NCBI RefSeq assembly: GCF_012935325.2
Contig: NZ_JABBYG020000003.1
Span: forward strand, 496,001-560,000
Direction: 5' to 3'
Source: Paenibacillus sp. PL91
Lineage (GTDB): Bacteria > Bacillota > Bacilli > Paenibacillales > Paenibacillaceae
DNA: 64,000 nt
The position numbers were made by a program, and so were the translations under genes. The notes under the pieces were generated by a model. It was given only the letters and a program-made list of their open reading frames with translations, had not been told where the DNA came from and searched no databases. Below, piece after piece: positions 1-8,900 of the stretch. Position 1 is the first letter of the stretch; each line of letters opens with the position of its first letter.

Positions 1-1
1 T

Positions 2-76
2 TTGCATTTTCAGATCATGCAAAAAAATGAGCCCGTCAATCCAATTAAATTTCTGGCACTCATAAAGGAGGACTAG
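2..76 (+). CDS. M23 family metallopeptidase, C-terminal end (partial)
   Basis: The window opens inside a gene that stops with TAG at 74-76. The last 24 residues read LHFQIM followed by NEPVNPIKFL. LHF(E/Q) followed by a few residues and PVNP is the usual end of M23 (LytM) zinc endopeptidases; the His belongs to the HxH metal motif. M23 peptidases are often encoded next to bactofilins in bacteria, as here. The ribosome site of the bactofilin (AAAGGAGG at 63-70) lies inside this gene's last codons, so the two are probably co-transcribed and coupled. Only the tail is visible, so the assignment rests on this short motif and the neighbour. Confidence 0.6.
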   Translation: MHFQIMQKNEPVNPIKFLALIKED

Positions 77-81
77 CATTT

Positions 82-513
82 ATGTTTAAAGACCACAAAC
101 GGCCCGTATCAACCGATACGCTGATTGGTCAAGGCACGCTGAGTGAGGGCAAAATGAACTGTGAGGCAAGTCTTCGCATCGAAGGCGAATACCGTGGCGA
201 TATTGAATGCAAGGCTGATGTCATCATTGGGGAGTGCGGCATTGCAAGATCAAATATAACAGCAAGAGATATTACGATAGCTGGAAAAGTTTACGGCGAT
301 ATCGTTACGAAGGGACGGCTCATCATTACCCCTTCCGGTCATTTAACCGGCACCATTACGGCTAGTACAGTCATCATCCAAGATGGAGGCAGACTTAACG
401 GCATGTGCCACATGGATTCGGCTGCGGATGCGAAAAATCGTGCGCTTCCGGAATCCGATACAACTCATCATCATGCCAAAGAGACTAAGGAAAAATCAAG
501 ACAAGCCGGATAA
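82..513 (+). CDS. Bactofilin (polymer-forming cytoskeletal protein)
   Basis: 143 residues, the normal size for a bactofilin. The repeating hydrophobic/glycine pattern from about residue 15 (TLIGQGTLSEGKM) to about 105 is the beta-helical bactofilin domain; the C-terminal 35 residues are polar and probably disordered. Bactofilins polymerise without nucleotide and act as scaffolds on the inner face of the membrane for peptidoglycan enzymes. The M23 peptidase gene just upstream is the classic partner. ATG start is preceded by AAAGGAGG. An intrinsic terminator follows directly. Confidence 0.9.
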   Translation: MFKDHKRPVSTDTLIGQGTLSEGKMNCEASLRIEGEYRGDIECKADVIIGECGIARSNITARDITIAGKVYGDIVTKGRLIITPSGHLTGTITASTVIIQDGGRLNGMCHMDSAADAKNRALPESDTTHHHAKETKEKSRQAG

Positions 514-524
514 TCAGCAAAAAT

Positions 525-583
525 AAAAAGCCGTTCGTCTACTGTCTCCCTTCAGAGGAAGAAACAGCAGGAACGGCTTTTTG
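525..583. terminator. Bidirectional intrinsic terminator
   Basis: AAAAAGCCGTTC (525-536) pairs with GAACGGCTTTTT (571-582). There is a T-run on either strand, so it can end both the bactofilin transcript and the convergent ABC permease transcript. Confidence 0.85.
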
Positions 584-596
584 CTAAAATTGAAGC

Positions 597-1391
597 TTAG
601 GTTGCAACGTCTCGTTTATTGAATATATACCAGGTCAATGCAAGGAATATAACATAATAGACACCCAGCACGCCAAGCGAATAGCCTAAGGTCATGCCTT
701 CACGCATCGGGTTGCCTTCTAAATATTGCGTAAGGTTCAAATGGACAAACAACAAATAATCGATCCATTTGTAATCGAGCATTGCAATCAAGCCAATAAA
801 GCTGTTAACCCCAAGCAGAAGAAACAGAGCCATACCAATTGCAAGCCCGCTGCTGCGGAACACGGTCGAGAGCATGAAAGCAAGCGTAACCGTCACGACG
901 AGCGAGATTAACGTTAAGCCATAATACTTCAGCATATATGCAACTGGATTAGATCCTTCTTCTCCTACGAAGGTTGAACTCACATCAGGCGATGCGTTGA
1001 TGCCAAAGCAAATCCAATTCACCAGCAATGTGCTTGCGAACAATAAAATAGCGAGCAAAATAGCGAATTGCATGATCGAAATATATTTGGAAAGCAATAT
1101 TTTCGACCGCGACCATGGACGGATTAGCAGCAGCTTAATCGTACCGCTCGTAAACTCCTCCGCAACCCCGCCGGCAGCGATAACTACCGTAAATATCGTT
1201 ACAAGCAAAAACAAAATCGAAGACTCTAAAAATACGACATCCCACATCGATGTGTCCCTGCCGCCAAAAACTAGCCATAAAATAGATATCGTTAATACTA
1301 GAAGCACCAAAATGGCTGCCATTACCCATGTGCGGGGACGACTGTATATTTTCATATTTTCATTTTGAATAAGCGGCAAGAAATTACCCAA
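597..1391 (-). CDS. ABC-2 type exporter permease
   Basis: 264 residues with about six hydrophobic segments (for example residues 23-43, 57-75, 110-130, 160-180, 184-205, 238-258), as in ABC-2 permeases. The start is TTG at 1389-1391 and overlaps the end of the ATPase gene by 8 bases, so the two are translationally coupled. The partner ATPase resembles the bacitracin/lantibiotic self-protection type, so export of a peptide or drug-like substrate is possible, but the substrate cannot be read from the sequence. Confidence 0.8.
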   Translation of the reverse strand: MGNFLPLIQNENMKIYSRPRTWVMAAILVLLVLTISILWLVFGGRDTSMWDVVFLESSILFLLVTIFTVVIAAGGVAEEFTSGTIKLLLIRPWSRSKILLSKYISIMQFAILLAILLFASTLLVNWICFGINASPDVSSTFVGEEGSNPVAYMLKYYGLTLISLVVTVTLAFMLSTVFRSSGLAIGMALFLLLGVNSFIGLIAMLDYKWIDYLLFVHLNLTQYLEGNPMREGMTLGYSLGVLGVYYVIFLALTWYIFNKRDVAT

Positions 1392-2304
1392 TGCGTTCCC
1401 CTCCCGTTACTTCCAAAAATTGATCTTCAAGCGTTTTGACTTGTGCGCGTATGCCGTATACTTTAATGCCCGCTGATACTAGCGAAGCATTAATTGCAGC
1501 TGTGCTTTCCTTGTCCGCCTCGATAGCGAGTGTATTCTCGCCCTCAAGTTCCCCTGCAAATCCGGCAGCTTGAATAACCTCAATGGCACTCTGAGGACGA
1601 TCGACCTCGATGACAACGCGCGTATTTATTTTGGCTGCATGCTCGCCGCGTATCGTTCTGACGTCGATCAGCTTGCCGTTTTGGATAATGGCGACGCGGT
1701 CGCACATCAGCTCCATTTCGGACAACAAATGGCTCGATACGAATACGGCAATGCCTTCCTCCTTGGAGAGCAGACGCAAGTAATCACGCAGCTCGCGTAT
1801 GCCTGCAGGGTCGAGACCATTAGTAGGCTCATCCAAAATAAGAAGCTGCGGTTTATGTAAGATGGCCTGCGCAACGCCCAGACGCTGCCGCATGCCAAGC
1901 GAATAGGTTTTTACCTTGTCGCGAATTCGCCCTTCAAGGCCTACAAGCTTCACGACCTCATTGACACGATGCTCTGTAATGCCTGGAATCATGCGCGCAT
2001 AATGGATTAAATTATCATACCCGCTCAAATATTTGTACATCTCGGGATTCTCAACAATCGCTCCAACATGGCGAATCGCCTTCTCGAAGTTTTTCGTGAT
2101 GCTATGTCCACTAATCGTTATTTCGCCCTCAGTCAATGACATTAAGCCAACCATCATGCGAATGGTGGTCGTTTTGCCCGATCCGTTAGGGCCAAGGAAA
2201 CCGAATACTTCACCAAGAGGCAAATCAAGCGTCAACCGGTCAATAATCGTTCTTTTACCGATTTTTTTAGTTACATTTTGCAATCTAACAATAGGCTGCT
2301 CCAT
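1384..2304 (-). CDS. ABC transporter ATP-binding protein (BcrA-like)
   Basis: 306 residues from the chosen ATG at 2304, which has GAGGAG at good spacing; the frame is open further upstream to 2364 but without a better ribosome site. Walker A GPNGSGKT at residues 38-45, signature YSLGMRQR at 134-141, Walker B LLILDEP at 154-160. The variant signature YSLGM rather than LSGGQ, and the ENPEMYKYLSGYDNL stretch, are typical of BcrA/lantibiotic-immunity type exporters. Works with the permease encoded by the overlapping downstream gene. Its substrate is not known. Confidence 0.85.
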   Translation of the reverse strand: MEQPIVRLQNVTKKIGKRTIIDRLTLDLPLGEVFGFLGPNGSGKTTTIRMMVGLMSLTEGEITISGHSITKNFEKAIRHVGAIVENPEMYKYLSGYDNLIHYARMIPGITEHRVNEVVKLVGLEGRIRDKVKTYSLGMRQRLGVAQAILHKPQLLILDEPTNGLDPAGIRELRDYLRLLSKEEGIAVFVSSHLLSEMELMCDRVAIIQNGKLIDVRTIRGEHAAKINTRVVIEVDRPQSAIEVIQAAGFAGELEGENTLAIEADKESTAAINASLVSAGIKVYGIRAQVKTLEDQFLEVTGGERIG

Positions 2305-2375
2305 CTCGTAGCTCCTCTTCAAAAAGATCCAAATCTCATCCATTATAATCGATTTAGGAAGCAATTGGTAGTTTG

Positions 2376-2422
2376 CAAAAAAAGAGCCCCGCTCTACAGT
2401 TAGACTGTAGGGCAGAGGCTCT
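2376..2422 (-). terminator. Intrinsic terminator of the PilZ-guanylyltransferase operon
   Basis: GAGCC...CTACAG (2386-2403) pairs with CTGTAG...GGCTC, followed on the minus strand by a T-run (plus-strand A-run at 2378-2384). The stem overlaps the last codons of the small CxxC protein gene. Confidence 0.7.
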
Positions 2423-2729
2423 CATCATCATTCACTCGATAGGGCTGTATAACATGTTCGGCAACTTTCGCATCTGCACGAAGGAACATTTTATAGTCAT
2501 AGTTACTGGTCTTACCCGGCGATCCTACTATAGCATCCAGCTTATCCTGCTCCACGCTGCATGTTAAGCAATAACCCATTGGATGTACCACTCGGAAAAA
2601 TCCTGTCCGAAACAATATATCTGCCTCAGGATTTGCTACCATCTCTCCGCAACTAACACAATAAAAACGGTCCTTTGAACATATCATCCGATAGATCGCT
2701 CCCTCTCTCTTTCGTAATGACTGTATCAA
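2400..2729 (-). CDS. Small CxxC-x(n)-CxxC protein, unknown function
   Basis: Not recognised as a named family. Up to 109 residues with a CVSC pair and a CLTC pair about 27 residues apart, a pattern suited to one zinc ribbon. No signal peptide or membrane segment. It is the last gene of the operon PilZ / guanylyltransferase / S26-like and lies 26 bases after the S26-like gene. Start is uncertain: TTG at 2729 has only a weak, close TAGGA, while ATG at 2687 has GGGAG at long spacing and still keeps all four cysteines of the pairs. A structural or regulatory role in the same pathway is inference only. Confidence 0.55.
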   Translation of the reverse strand: MIQSLRKREGAIYRMICSKDRFYCVSCGEMVANPEADILFRTGFFRVVHPMGYCLTCSVEQDKLDAIVGSPGKTSNYDYKMFLRADAKVAEHVIQPYRVNDDESLCPTV

Positions 2730-2755
2730 CCTCTTCCTAACGGGTGCATGATGCG

Positions 2756-3217
2756 TTAAATGGCGGATGTTCGATCATAACGTCGATTTGCAATCCATCT
2801 AGAAACTTTAGGCCAAAACGGAATTTGAAGCACGGCAGTCTCGAGAAGCCGCGAGCTCCAATGACTGACATAAAGCACTTTTCCATCACGGTGAACAGCT
2901 TTCAATTTCCCTATAATGTTGGAGTAGGCTACTGGCCGCTCAGGTACATCGCATGTATCGCCTCGGAAAGTATAGCTTGCTGACTGCTGGTCATATATAA
3001 TCTCAATCATTCGATAAAGCAACAGTTGTCCTTCGTTACTTTCAAACAAGCACACATCGCCGATCTGCAGCTCCTCTTCGCGTACACGTACGAAAGTCGT
3101 TACATTCCCATCTCGTAAAAATGGAAACATATCGTTGCCGTAGCATGTGACATCAATAGAGCCTCGCTTTTCAACGACCTTCGCAATAATGACAGTCAGC
3201 TCATTCCGAAGCATCAT
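2756..3217 (-). CDS. Signal peptidase (S24/S26)-fold protein lacking catalytic residues
   Basis: 153 residues. The sequence follows the ER/SipW-type signal peptidase pattern: GNDMFPFLRDG at residues 28-37 sits where G-x-S-M-x-P is expected, LLLYRMIEI at 66-74 where VHRII is expected, then FRGD (84-87) and IIGK (101-104), the conserved GD and IIGKV blocks. In this alignment the serine nucleophile is Asp29 and the general base His/Lys is Tyr68, so it is probably not a peptidase. No membrane anchor is evident. ATG with TAGGAGA spaced 8 bases. It lies 11 bases after the guanylyltransferase gene in one operon. Role unknown. Confidence 0.6.
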   Translation of the reverse strand: MMLRNELTVIIAKVVEKRGSIDVTCYGNDMFPFLRDGNVTTFVRVREEELQIGDVCLFESNEGQLLLYRMIEIIYDQQSASYTFRGDTCDVPERPVAYSNIIGKLKAVHRDGKVLYVSHWSSRLLETAVLQIPFWPKVSRWIANRRYDRTSAI

Positions 3218-3228
3218 ACGCTATTCTC

Positions 3229-4611
3229 CTACGCCAAATTTAATTGGCTAGTAATCTCATCCCATGTTACGCCTAGCTTAATGACATCATCTTCATGTAT
3301 TTGCTGGCCTGTCTGCACTTCAATGAGATCGATATCCGTACTTGCACGCAGGCTATGCCTACAGCGCTCTGGGATGACTATTGTATCGCCTGGCCCAACT
3401 TTGCGGTACTGCTCATCGATGACAATCAGCCCTTCTCCAGCTAAAATCGTCCACACCTCTTTTCGTCTAAAATGCATGTGATAGCTGATGTTCTGCCCTG
3501 CAGCAACAAAGCTCCGTTTCGTCACGCTATGTAAACCTGATGCCATTACTGCTGTATCAATGATCCTCGAATGCCCCCAGCGCCTCTCTTCATACTTGGG
3601 ACGTTCATTCATTGACTGGAGCTTTGCATTCAGAATGGAATCTGCATTTTTACTTGTTACGAGAATTCCATCGGGACTTGCGGCCACAATCACATTTTTT
3701 AAGCCAATAATTGAGATTGGAATGTCCAGTTCATTTATAAGCTGAGATTGCTCGCTATCCTCTGACACTTCACCCCTACCTAGTCGATCAAACGAAATTT
3801 CCTCCGATAATGTTTTCCAGGTGCCCAAATCCTTCCAAACGCCTTCATAGCCTACTACAGATCGAGAATATGTTTTTTGTGTAACCTCGGTTTCAAGGCT
3901 TGCACGCGGGATTTTAAAATACTGCTTATAGAGCTCATCGTAATGAATAGGCAGTCCACGATTCACAAGCATCGCAATTATAAAATCAAGCGAAAAGGCA
4001 TAGATGCCGCTATTCCAAAATGCCCCGTCCGCAATAAGCTTTTTCGCTTCTGCCTCATAAGGCTTTTCCTTAAATGTTAGCACCTTACTCTCGCATATGC
4101 CCTCATCATCCCGATAGCGGCCTAACTCAGGTACGATGTATCCGTATTGCTCGGATGGAAAGCTAGGCCTTGTCCCAATCATCAGCAGCTCAGATCTGCT
4201 TTCCCTTGAGAGCTTAGGAAGCCCTCTTATGCATGAAAAGAAATCACTATCAACATATGCGTCTACGGGCATTATAATGACTGTTTCACTTAAAGATACA
4301 CCAGCGATGGAATACAAATAAGCGGCAGAGAGTGCCACTGCCGGAAAGGTGTCTCGTTGCTCAGGTTCAATAATAAGCGGTGCTTCTGTACCCACTTGTC
4401 TTTGCAAAAGCTCGACCTGCTCGCGGCAGGTTGCAATACGGGCATGCTCCTGTAAATCTGCCTCGTCAAGCTGGCGCCACAAACGCTGCAGCATGGATTC
4501 CATGCTGCCTTGCGGGCCTTCGAGCACCGGCAAATACTGCTTCGCACGCTTGCTATTAGCTAAGGGCCATAATCTCTTTCCAGATCCGCCTGATAACACT
4601 ATGATCTTCAA
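3229..4611 (-). CDS. Mannose-1-phosphate guanylyltransferase with cupin domain
   Basis: Makes GDP-mannose from GTP and mannose 1-phosphate for polysaccharide synthesis. 460 residues from the TTG start at 4611, chosen because AAGGGGGA sits six bases upstream. The nucleotidyltransferase signature GGSGKRLWP is at residues 8-16, followed by KQYLP and KEKP blocks. The C-terminal 110 residues form a cupin (YHMHFRRKEVWTILAGEG ... GDTIVIP ... RHSLRA) as in the type II mannose-6-phosphate isomerase domain of ManC/AlgA proteins; whether isomerase activity is present is not certain. Operon with an upstream PilZ gene and downstream S26-like gene. Another sugar nucleotide is possible but less likely. Confidence 0.85.
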   Translation of the reverse strand: MKIIVLSGGSGKRLWPLANSKRAKQYLPVLEGPQGSMESMLQRLWRQLDEADLQEHARIATCREQVELLQRQVGTEAPLIIEPEQRDTFPAVALSAAYLYSIAGVSLSETVIIMPVDAYVDSDFFSCIRGLPKLSRESRSELLMIGTRPSFPSEQYGYIVPELGRYRDDEGICESKVLTFKEKPYEAEAKKLIADGAFWNSGIYAFSLDFIIAMLVNRGLPIHYDELYKQYFKIPRASLETEVTQKTYSRSVVGYEGVWKDLGTWKTLSEEISFDRLGRGEVSEDSEQSQLINELDIPISIIGLKNVIVAASPDGILVTSKNADSILNAKLQSMNERPKYEERRWGHSRIIDTAVMASGLHSVTKRSFVAAGQNISYHMHFRRKEVWTILAGEGLIVIDEQYRKVGPGDTIVIPERCRHSLRASTDIDLIEVQTGQQIHEDDVIKLGVTWDEITSQLNLA

Positions 4612-4663
4612 AGCTTGTCCCCCTTCAATCAAACGCTAACCAAATTACAGATGCTTAAACAAG

Positions 4664-5104
4664 CTAGCCGCTGTAATGCATGCGCTTCGTATTTAATAGT
4701 CTGCTATATAAATAATGTATTTTTTTCTGCTGCGGCTGACTTTCCAGTATTTCTTGATTCATTACGCCAATAATTAAAGAACGGAGTGTATTCGAGCATT
4801 CAAATAGGACGCCATGTGCAAACTGATTATCAGTCTTCGAATTCCATACTATTCGGCCGCGCACATTGATTTGTACATTGGAAATCGTCATTCGAAGCTC
4901 TACGGAATAGTTATGCTGAATCGGCAGCTGCAGGCCGGATAAGAAACATAGGCCGTTTGGGCTTAAGTTAAGCAGCAGTACCGTAGTCGTCGAGGGTGTG
5001 AGCATCTGCCCATCTTTGCTTATGAGTCTAAGCTCTGCTTTAACGCCATCTGTGAAGCGAAGCCTGATGTGGGCGCGCGAGAGATCATTTGAATTCGTCG
5101 CCAT
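4664..5104 (-). CDS. PilZ domain protein (candidate c-di-GMP receptor)
   Basis: 146 residues from the ATG at 5104, which has GGAGG eight bases upstream; the frame extends upstream without a better site. The PilZ hallmarks are present: RAHIR (RxxxR) at residues 10-14 and NLSPNG ((D/N)xSxxG) at 46-51, followed by a beta-rich barrel. The second motif uses Asn rather than Asp, which is allowed in the family. First gene of the operon with the guanylyltransferase 52 bases downstream, which points to c-di-GMP control of an exopolysaccharide pathway (inference). A palindrome at 5161-5184 lies in its promoter region. Confidence 0.75.
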   Translation of the reverse strand: MATNSNDLSRAHIRLRFTDGVKAELRLISKDGQMLTPSTTTVLLLNLSPNGLCFLSGLQLPIQHNYSVELRMTISNVQINVRGRIVWNSKTDNQFAHGVLFECSNTLRSLIIGVMNQEILESQPQQKKIHYLYSRLLNTKRMHYSG

Positions 5105-5160
5105 ACTTAATTCCTCCATCATACCTAATAACAAAACTGTTTAAAGTTCGCTTATAATTT

Positions 5161-5184
5161 GCAGCAAATGAATGCAATTGCTGC
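5161..5184. promoter_or_regulatory. 24-bp imperfect palindrome between PilZ operon and XRE gene
   Basis: GCAGCAA (5161-5167) and TTGCTGC (5178-5184) are perfect inverted arms, and inner positions also pair (20 of 24 symmetric). The right arm contains TTGCTG, a possible -35 for the XRE gene, with TAGAAT 16 bases downstream. Candidate operator of the adjacent XRE regulator; inference from position and symmetry. Confidence 0.45.
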
Positions 5185-5235
5185 GTTTCCGTATTAATAT
5201 AGAATGAGCAGCCTTTCTAAGACAGGAGGAGTTCG

Positions 5236-5604
5236 ATGAGCATCGGCAATCGGCTTGCAGAATTGAGGGACGGGCGGAGGTGGACGCAATTGCAAACCGC
5301 CACTGCGCTTGGCATTTCACGAGCGGCTTTATCGCATTATGAGAAAAATCGAAGAGAGCCTGACACCGAAACATTATCGAAGTTCGCGGATCTGTTTCAG
5401 GTCACAGTCGACTTCTTGGTAGGTCGGACTTCAATCCCTCAACAAACATTAGCCGATGATGTTCGCGCCTTTGTCGACCATCTCGAGCTTTCAGACGAAG
5501 AGCTATTAAAAACCTATCATTTAAGCATAGACGGACGGACTCTGACTCCGGATGAAACCAAACGCTTTATCGCTTTTATTAGAGCTGAGCGATTGTTACG
5601 TTGA
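5236..5604 (+). CDS. XRE-family transcriptional regulator
   Basis: 122 residues. Residues 6-62 form a Cro/C1-type helix-turn-helix (RLAELRDGRRWTQLQTATAL, then SRAALSHYEKNRREP), ending in DFLVGRT, the usual edge of this domain. The C-terminal 60 residues are acidic, helical and probably mediate dimerisation. AGGAGGAG precedes the ATG. It is divergent from the PilZ operon with 131 bases between the starts, so it may regulate both itself and that operon. Its 3' end overlaps a convergent small gene by 26 bases. Confidence 0.85.
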   Translation: MSIGNRLAELRDGRRWTQLQTATALGISRAALSHYEKNRREPDTETLSKFADLFQVTVDFLVGRTSIPQQTLADDVRAFVDHLELSDEELLKTYHLSIDGRTLTPDETKRFIAFIRAERLLR

Positions 5605-5734
5605 CATCCTTTTTTGAAATCCACCTTTCCTGAGGAATGCCGAGTTGATCGAGTATTTCATTTATTTCAAGGGTGGTGACCTGCGAATGTTGTGCATCAT
5701 CCTCGATCGACATTTCTATTTCATCTCTCAACAT
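5579..5734 (-). CDS. Candidate 51-residue small protein, unknown
   Basis: Read directly from the minus strand: ATG at 5734, TAA at 5579-5581. The product starts MLRDEIEMSIEDDAQ, contains LEINEILDQLGIPQE and ends VTIAQL; it is acidic and helical. AGGAG lies eight bases before the ATG and a perfect -10 TATAAT (plus-strand ATTATA at 5783-5788) lies about 40 bases further up, so promoter, ribosome site and start are in the right order. It overlaps the end of the XRE gene tail to tail. Similarity to known families was not recognised. Confidence 0.45.
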   Translation of the reverse strand: MLRDEIEMSIEDDAQHSQVTTLEINEILDQLGIPQERWISKKDVNVTIAQL

Positions 5735-5782
5735 ACGACCGACTCCTCATCGTGTAATGATAATGAAAGGAATAATAACATC

Positions 5783-5788
5783 ATTATA
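5783..5788 (-). promoter_or_regulatory. -10 element for the 51-residue small gene
   Basis: TATAAT on the minus strand, 49 bases before the ATG at 5734. No good -35 hexamer is seen at 16-18 bases, so the promoter is only half supported. Confidence 0.35.
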
Positions 5789-5863
5789 CCCGAGCCTTCG
5801 GATAGAATATGTCGGTTAGTGGGTGCGGCTTTCTTCTAATTTGCTGACATTTTGTCGAAAAAC

Positions 5864-5917
5864 AAAAGGGACTGTCGCCTGAAGTAGTGTATCTACTTCA
5901 GGGACAGTCCCTTTTTT
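5864..5917. terminator. Bidirectional intrinsic terminator after gltB
   Basis: AAAAGGGACTGTC pairs with GACAGTCCCTTTTTT, with an inner TGAAGTAG/CTACTTCA stem. It lies 31 bases past the gltB stop. A very stable extended hairpin with a T-run toward both sides. Confidence 0.85.
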
Positions 5918-5947
5918 GAAATCTATAACATTATAAGTCTGTAATTA

Positions 5948-8900
5948 TTATTTGCCGCCTGCGCGAGCAAGCTCTTTTTTGTTCGCTTCAAAGGCTGCAA
6001 GCAATGCTGCTTCGCCCACTAAGCCGGTATCCTCGACTTTGCGGATTTGTTCAAGCATGCGTTTGTAGTCCTTCGGAATGACTTTGACGAACTTCGATAA
6101 CGCTACATCCCAATCATTTAATATACGGGAACCGATAGCACTCTCCGTATACTGTACATGGGATTCAATCAAGCCACGCAGCTCAGCAATATCAAGCGAA
6201 TCCTCAAGACGCTCCAGCAATACCATTTCCAAATTGCAATGGTTGTAGAAATCGCCTTTCTCATCGTAGACATATGCGACGCCGCCAGACATGCCTGCTC
6301 CGAAATTGCGTCCTGTGTTGCCGAGAATGACAACGCGTCCGCCTGTCATATATTCGCAGCCATGATCGCCAACGCCTTCTACGACAACATTTGCTCCACT
6401 ATTCCGTACCGCGAAGCGTTCGCCGGCAGCACCGCGGATATACGCTTGACCGCTAGTTGCGCCATAAAGCGCAGTGTTGCCGATAATGACGTTATCCTCA
6501 GCAACGAAGGTTGCTTTTGGTGACGGAGCTACGATAATTTTACCGCCCGATAAGCCTTTTCCGACATAGTCATTCGAATCGCCCTCGATCGATAGCGTGA
6601 TGCCATTTGGCACAAATGCGCCAAAGCTTTGACCAGCCGTTCCAACGAAGTGATAAGAAATCGTATCCTCGGGCAAGCCAGCCGCGCCGTAACGACGAGT
6701 GACTTCGCTGCCCAAAATCGTTCCGACTACACGGTTCGTGTTCAGGATCGGGAACGTACCGCGAACGCGCTCACCGTTCTCAAGCGCTGCCTGCGCAAGA
6801 GGAACGAGCTGCTGCATATCAAGCGATAGCTCAAGTCCATGGTTTTGCTCTTGAATATTGTAACGAACGGCATCCTGCGGAAGATCCGCTTCGTACAGCA
6901 AGCCCGAAAGATCAATGCCTTTCGCTTTGTAATGCTCAAGCAGCTGCTTCGTTTCCAAAATGTCGACGCGTCCAACCATCTCTTGAATGGTACGGAAGCC
7001 AAGCTCTGCCATAATCTCACGCAGCTCTTCTGCAATGAAGCGCAAGTAGTTGACAACATGGCTAGGATCGCCCATAAATTTCTTGCGAAGCTCTGGGTTT
7101 TGCGTCGCAACGCCTACTGGACAGGTATCCAATTGACATACACGCATCATGATGCAGCCAAGCACGATGAGCGGAGCAGTCGAGAAGCCGTATTCTTCGG
7201 CTCCAAGAAGCACTGCGATTGCAACGTCGCGGCCATTCATCATTTTGCCGTCTGTCTCAAGGACAACGCGATCACGCAATTTGTTCAGCATTAGCGTCTG
7301 GTGGGTTTCTGCAAGACCAAGCTCCCACGGTAGGCCGGCATGACGGATCGAGCCCATAGGAGAAGCACCTGTTCCGCCGTCATAGCCGCTGACCATAATA
7401 ACGTCTGCGCGGCCTTTCGCAACGCCTGTCGCAATTGTGCCTACGCCAACGCCTGATACGAGCTTCACGTTGATGCGGGCGCGCGGGTTGGCATTTTTCA
7501 AGTCATGGACAAGCTCAGCCAAATCCTCGATCGAATAAATATCGTGATGCGGCGGCGGCGAGATTAGGCCCACGCCAGGCGTTGAACCACGAACCTCGGC
7601 AACCCAAGGATATACTTTTAGGCCAGGCAATTGTCCGCCTTCACCAGGCTTAGCGCCCTGAGCCATTTTAATTTGGATTTCGTCAGCGTTAACCAAGTAG
7701 TTGCTCGTTACGCCAAAGCGTCCGGATGCAACCTGTTTGATTGCACTGCGTCTGGAATCTCCGTTCGCATCAGGAATGAAACGCGCAGGATCTTCTCCGC
7801 CTTCGCCTGTATTCGACTTGCCGCCTAGACGGTTCATCGCAATAGCCAGACTCTCGTGCGCTTCTTTGCTAATTGAGCCAAACGACATCGCGCCTGTTTT
7901 GAATCGTTTTACGATGGACTCAAGCGATTCTACTTCTTCAAGAGGCACCGATTGGCGACCTTCCTTAAACTTAAGCAGCGAACGAAGCGTTAAATGCTTC
8001 TTGTCCTCGCCTTGTACAAGCGCAGAGAACTTCTTGTAAAGCTTGTAGTCGTTCGCACGCGAAGCCATTTGAAGCGTATGAATCGTTTGCGGCGTGAACA
8101 GGTGGTCCTCGCCGTCTTTGCGCCATTGGTAATCGCCGCCGGAGTCAAGCTCCTTCTCTCCGCCTTCTTGCTCAGCGAATGCGCGGTTGTGATGCTTAAG
8201 CGTCTCTTCAGCGATTACATCAAGGCCGATACCGCCGATGCGGGACGGTGTCCATGTGAAGTATTCGTTAATGACATCCTCTTTCAAGCCGAGCGCTTCG
8301 AAAATTTGTGCGCCGCGGTAGGATTGAATAGTTGAAATACCCATTTTGGACAATATTTTAATAACGCCTTTAGTGGCTGCTTTAATAAAGTTTTTGACTG
8401 CTTTGTCATGCGATACGCCGCGAAGCATGCCTTGACGAATCATATCATCAAGCGTCTCGAACGCAAGGTAAGGGTTAACGGCGCTTACGCCGTAGCCGAG
8501 CAGCAAGGCAAAGTGATGCACTTCACGCGGTTCGCCCGACTCAAGCAATAGGGCTACCTTCGTACGAGTACCTTGGCGAATAAGGTGATGATGCAAAGCC
8601 GATACCGCTAGCAGTGCCGGAATGGCAGCATTGTCCTTGTCGACGCCGCGATCGGATAGAATCAGCAAGTTGTGACCCTTCGCGATAACGCGGTCAGCCG
8701 CTTCGCACATTTGAGTTAGCGCTGCGCGCAAGCCCGCTTCGCCTTCGCTCGCAGGGAAGAAGATCGGAAGCGTGATCGAACGGAAGCCAGGACGGCGCAC
8801 ATGACGCAGCTTAGCAAATTGCTCGTTCGATAAAATCGGCGTAGCCAATTTGATATGACGGCAGCTTTCCGGCTCCGGGTTAAGCAAATTGCGTTCAGGA

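Noticed and set aside
5645-5839. 64-codon plus-strand frame after the XRE gene
   Set aside because: No ribosome site; it runs opposite to the better supported 51-codon minus-strand gene.
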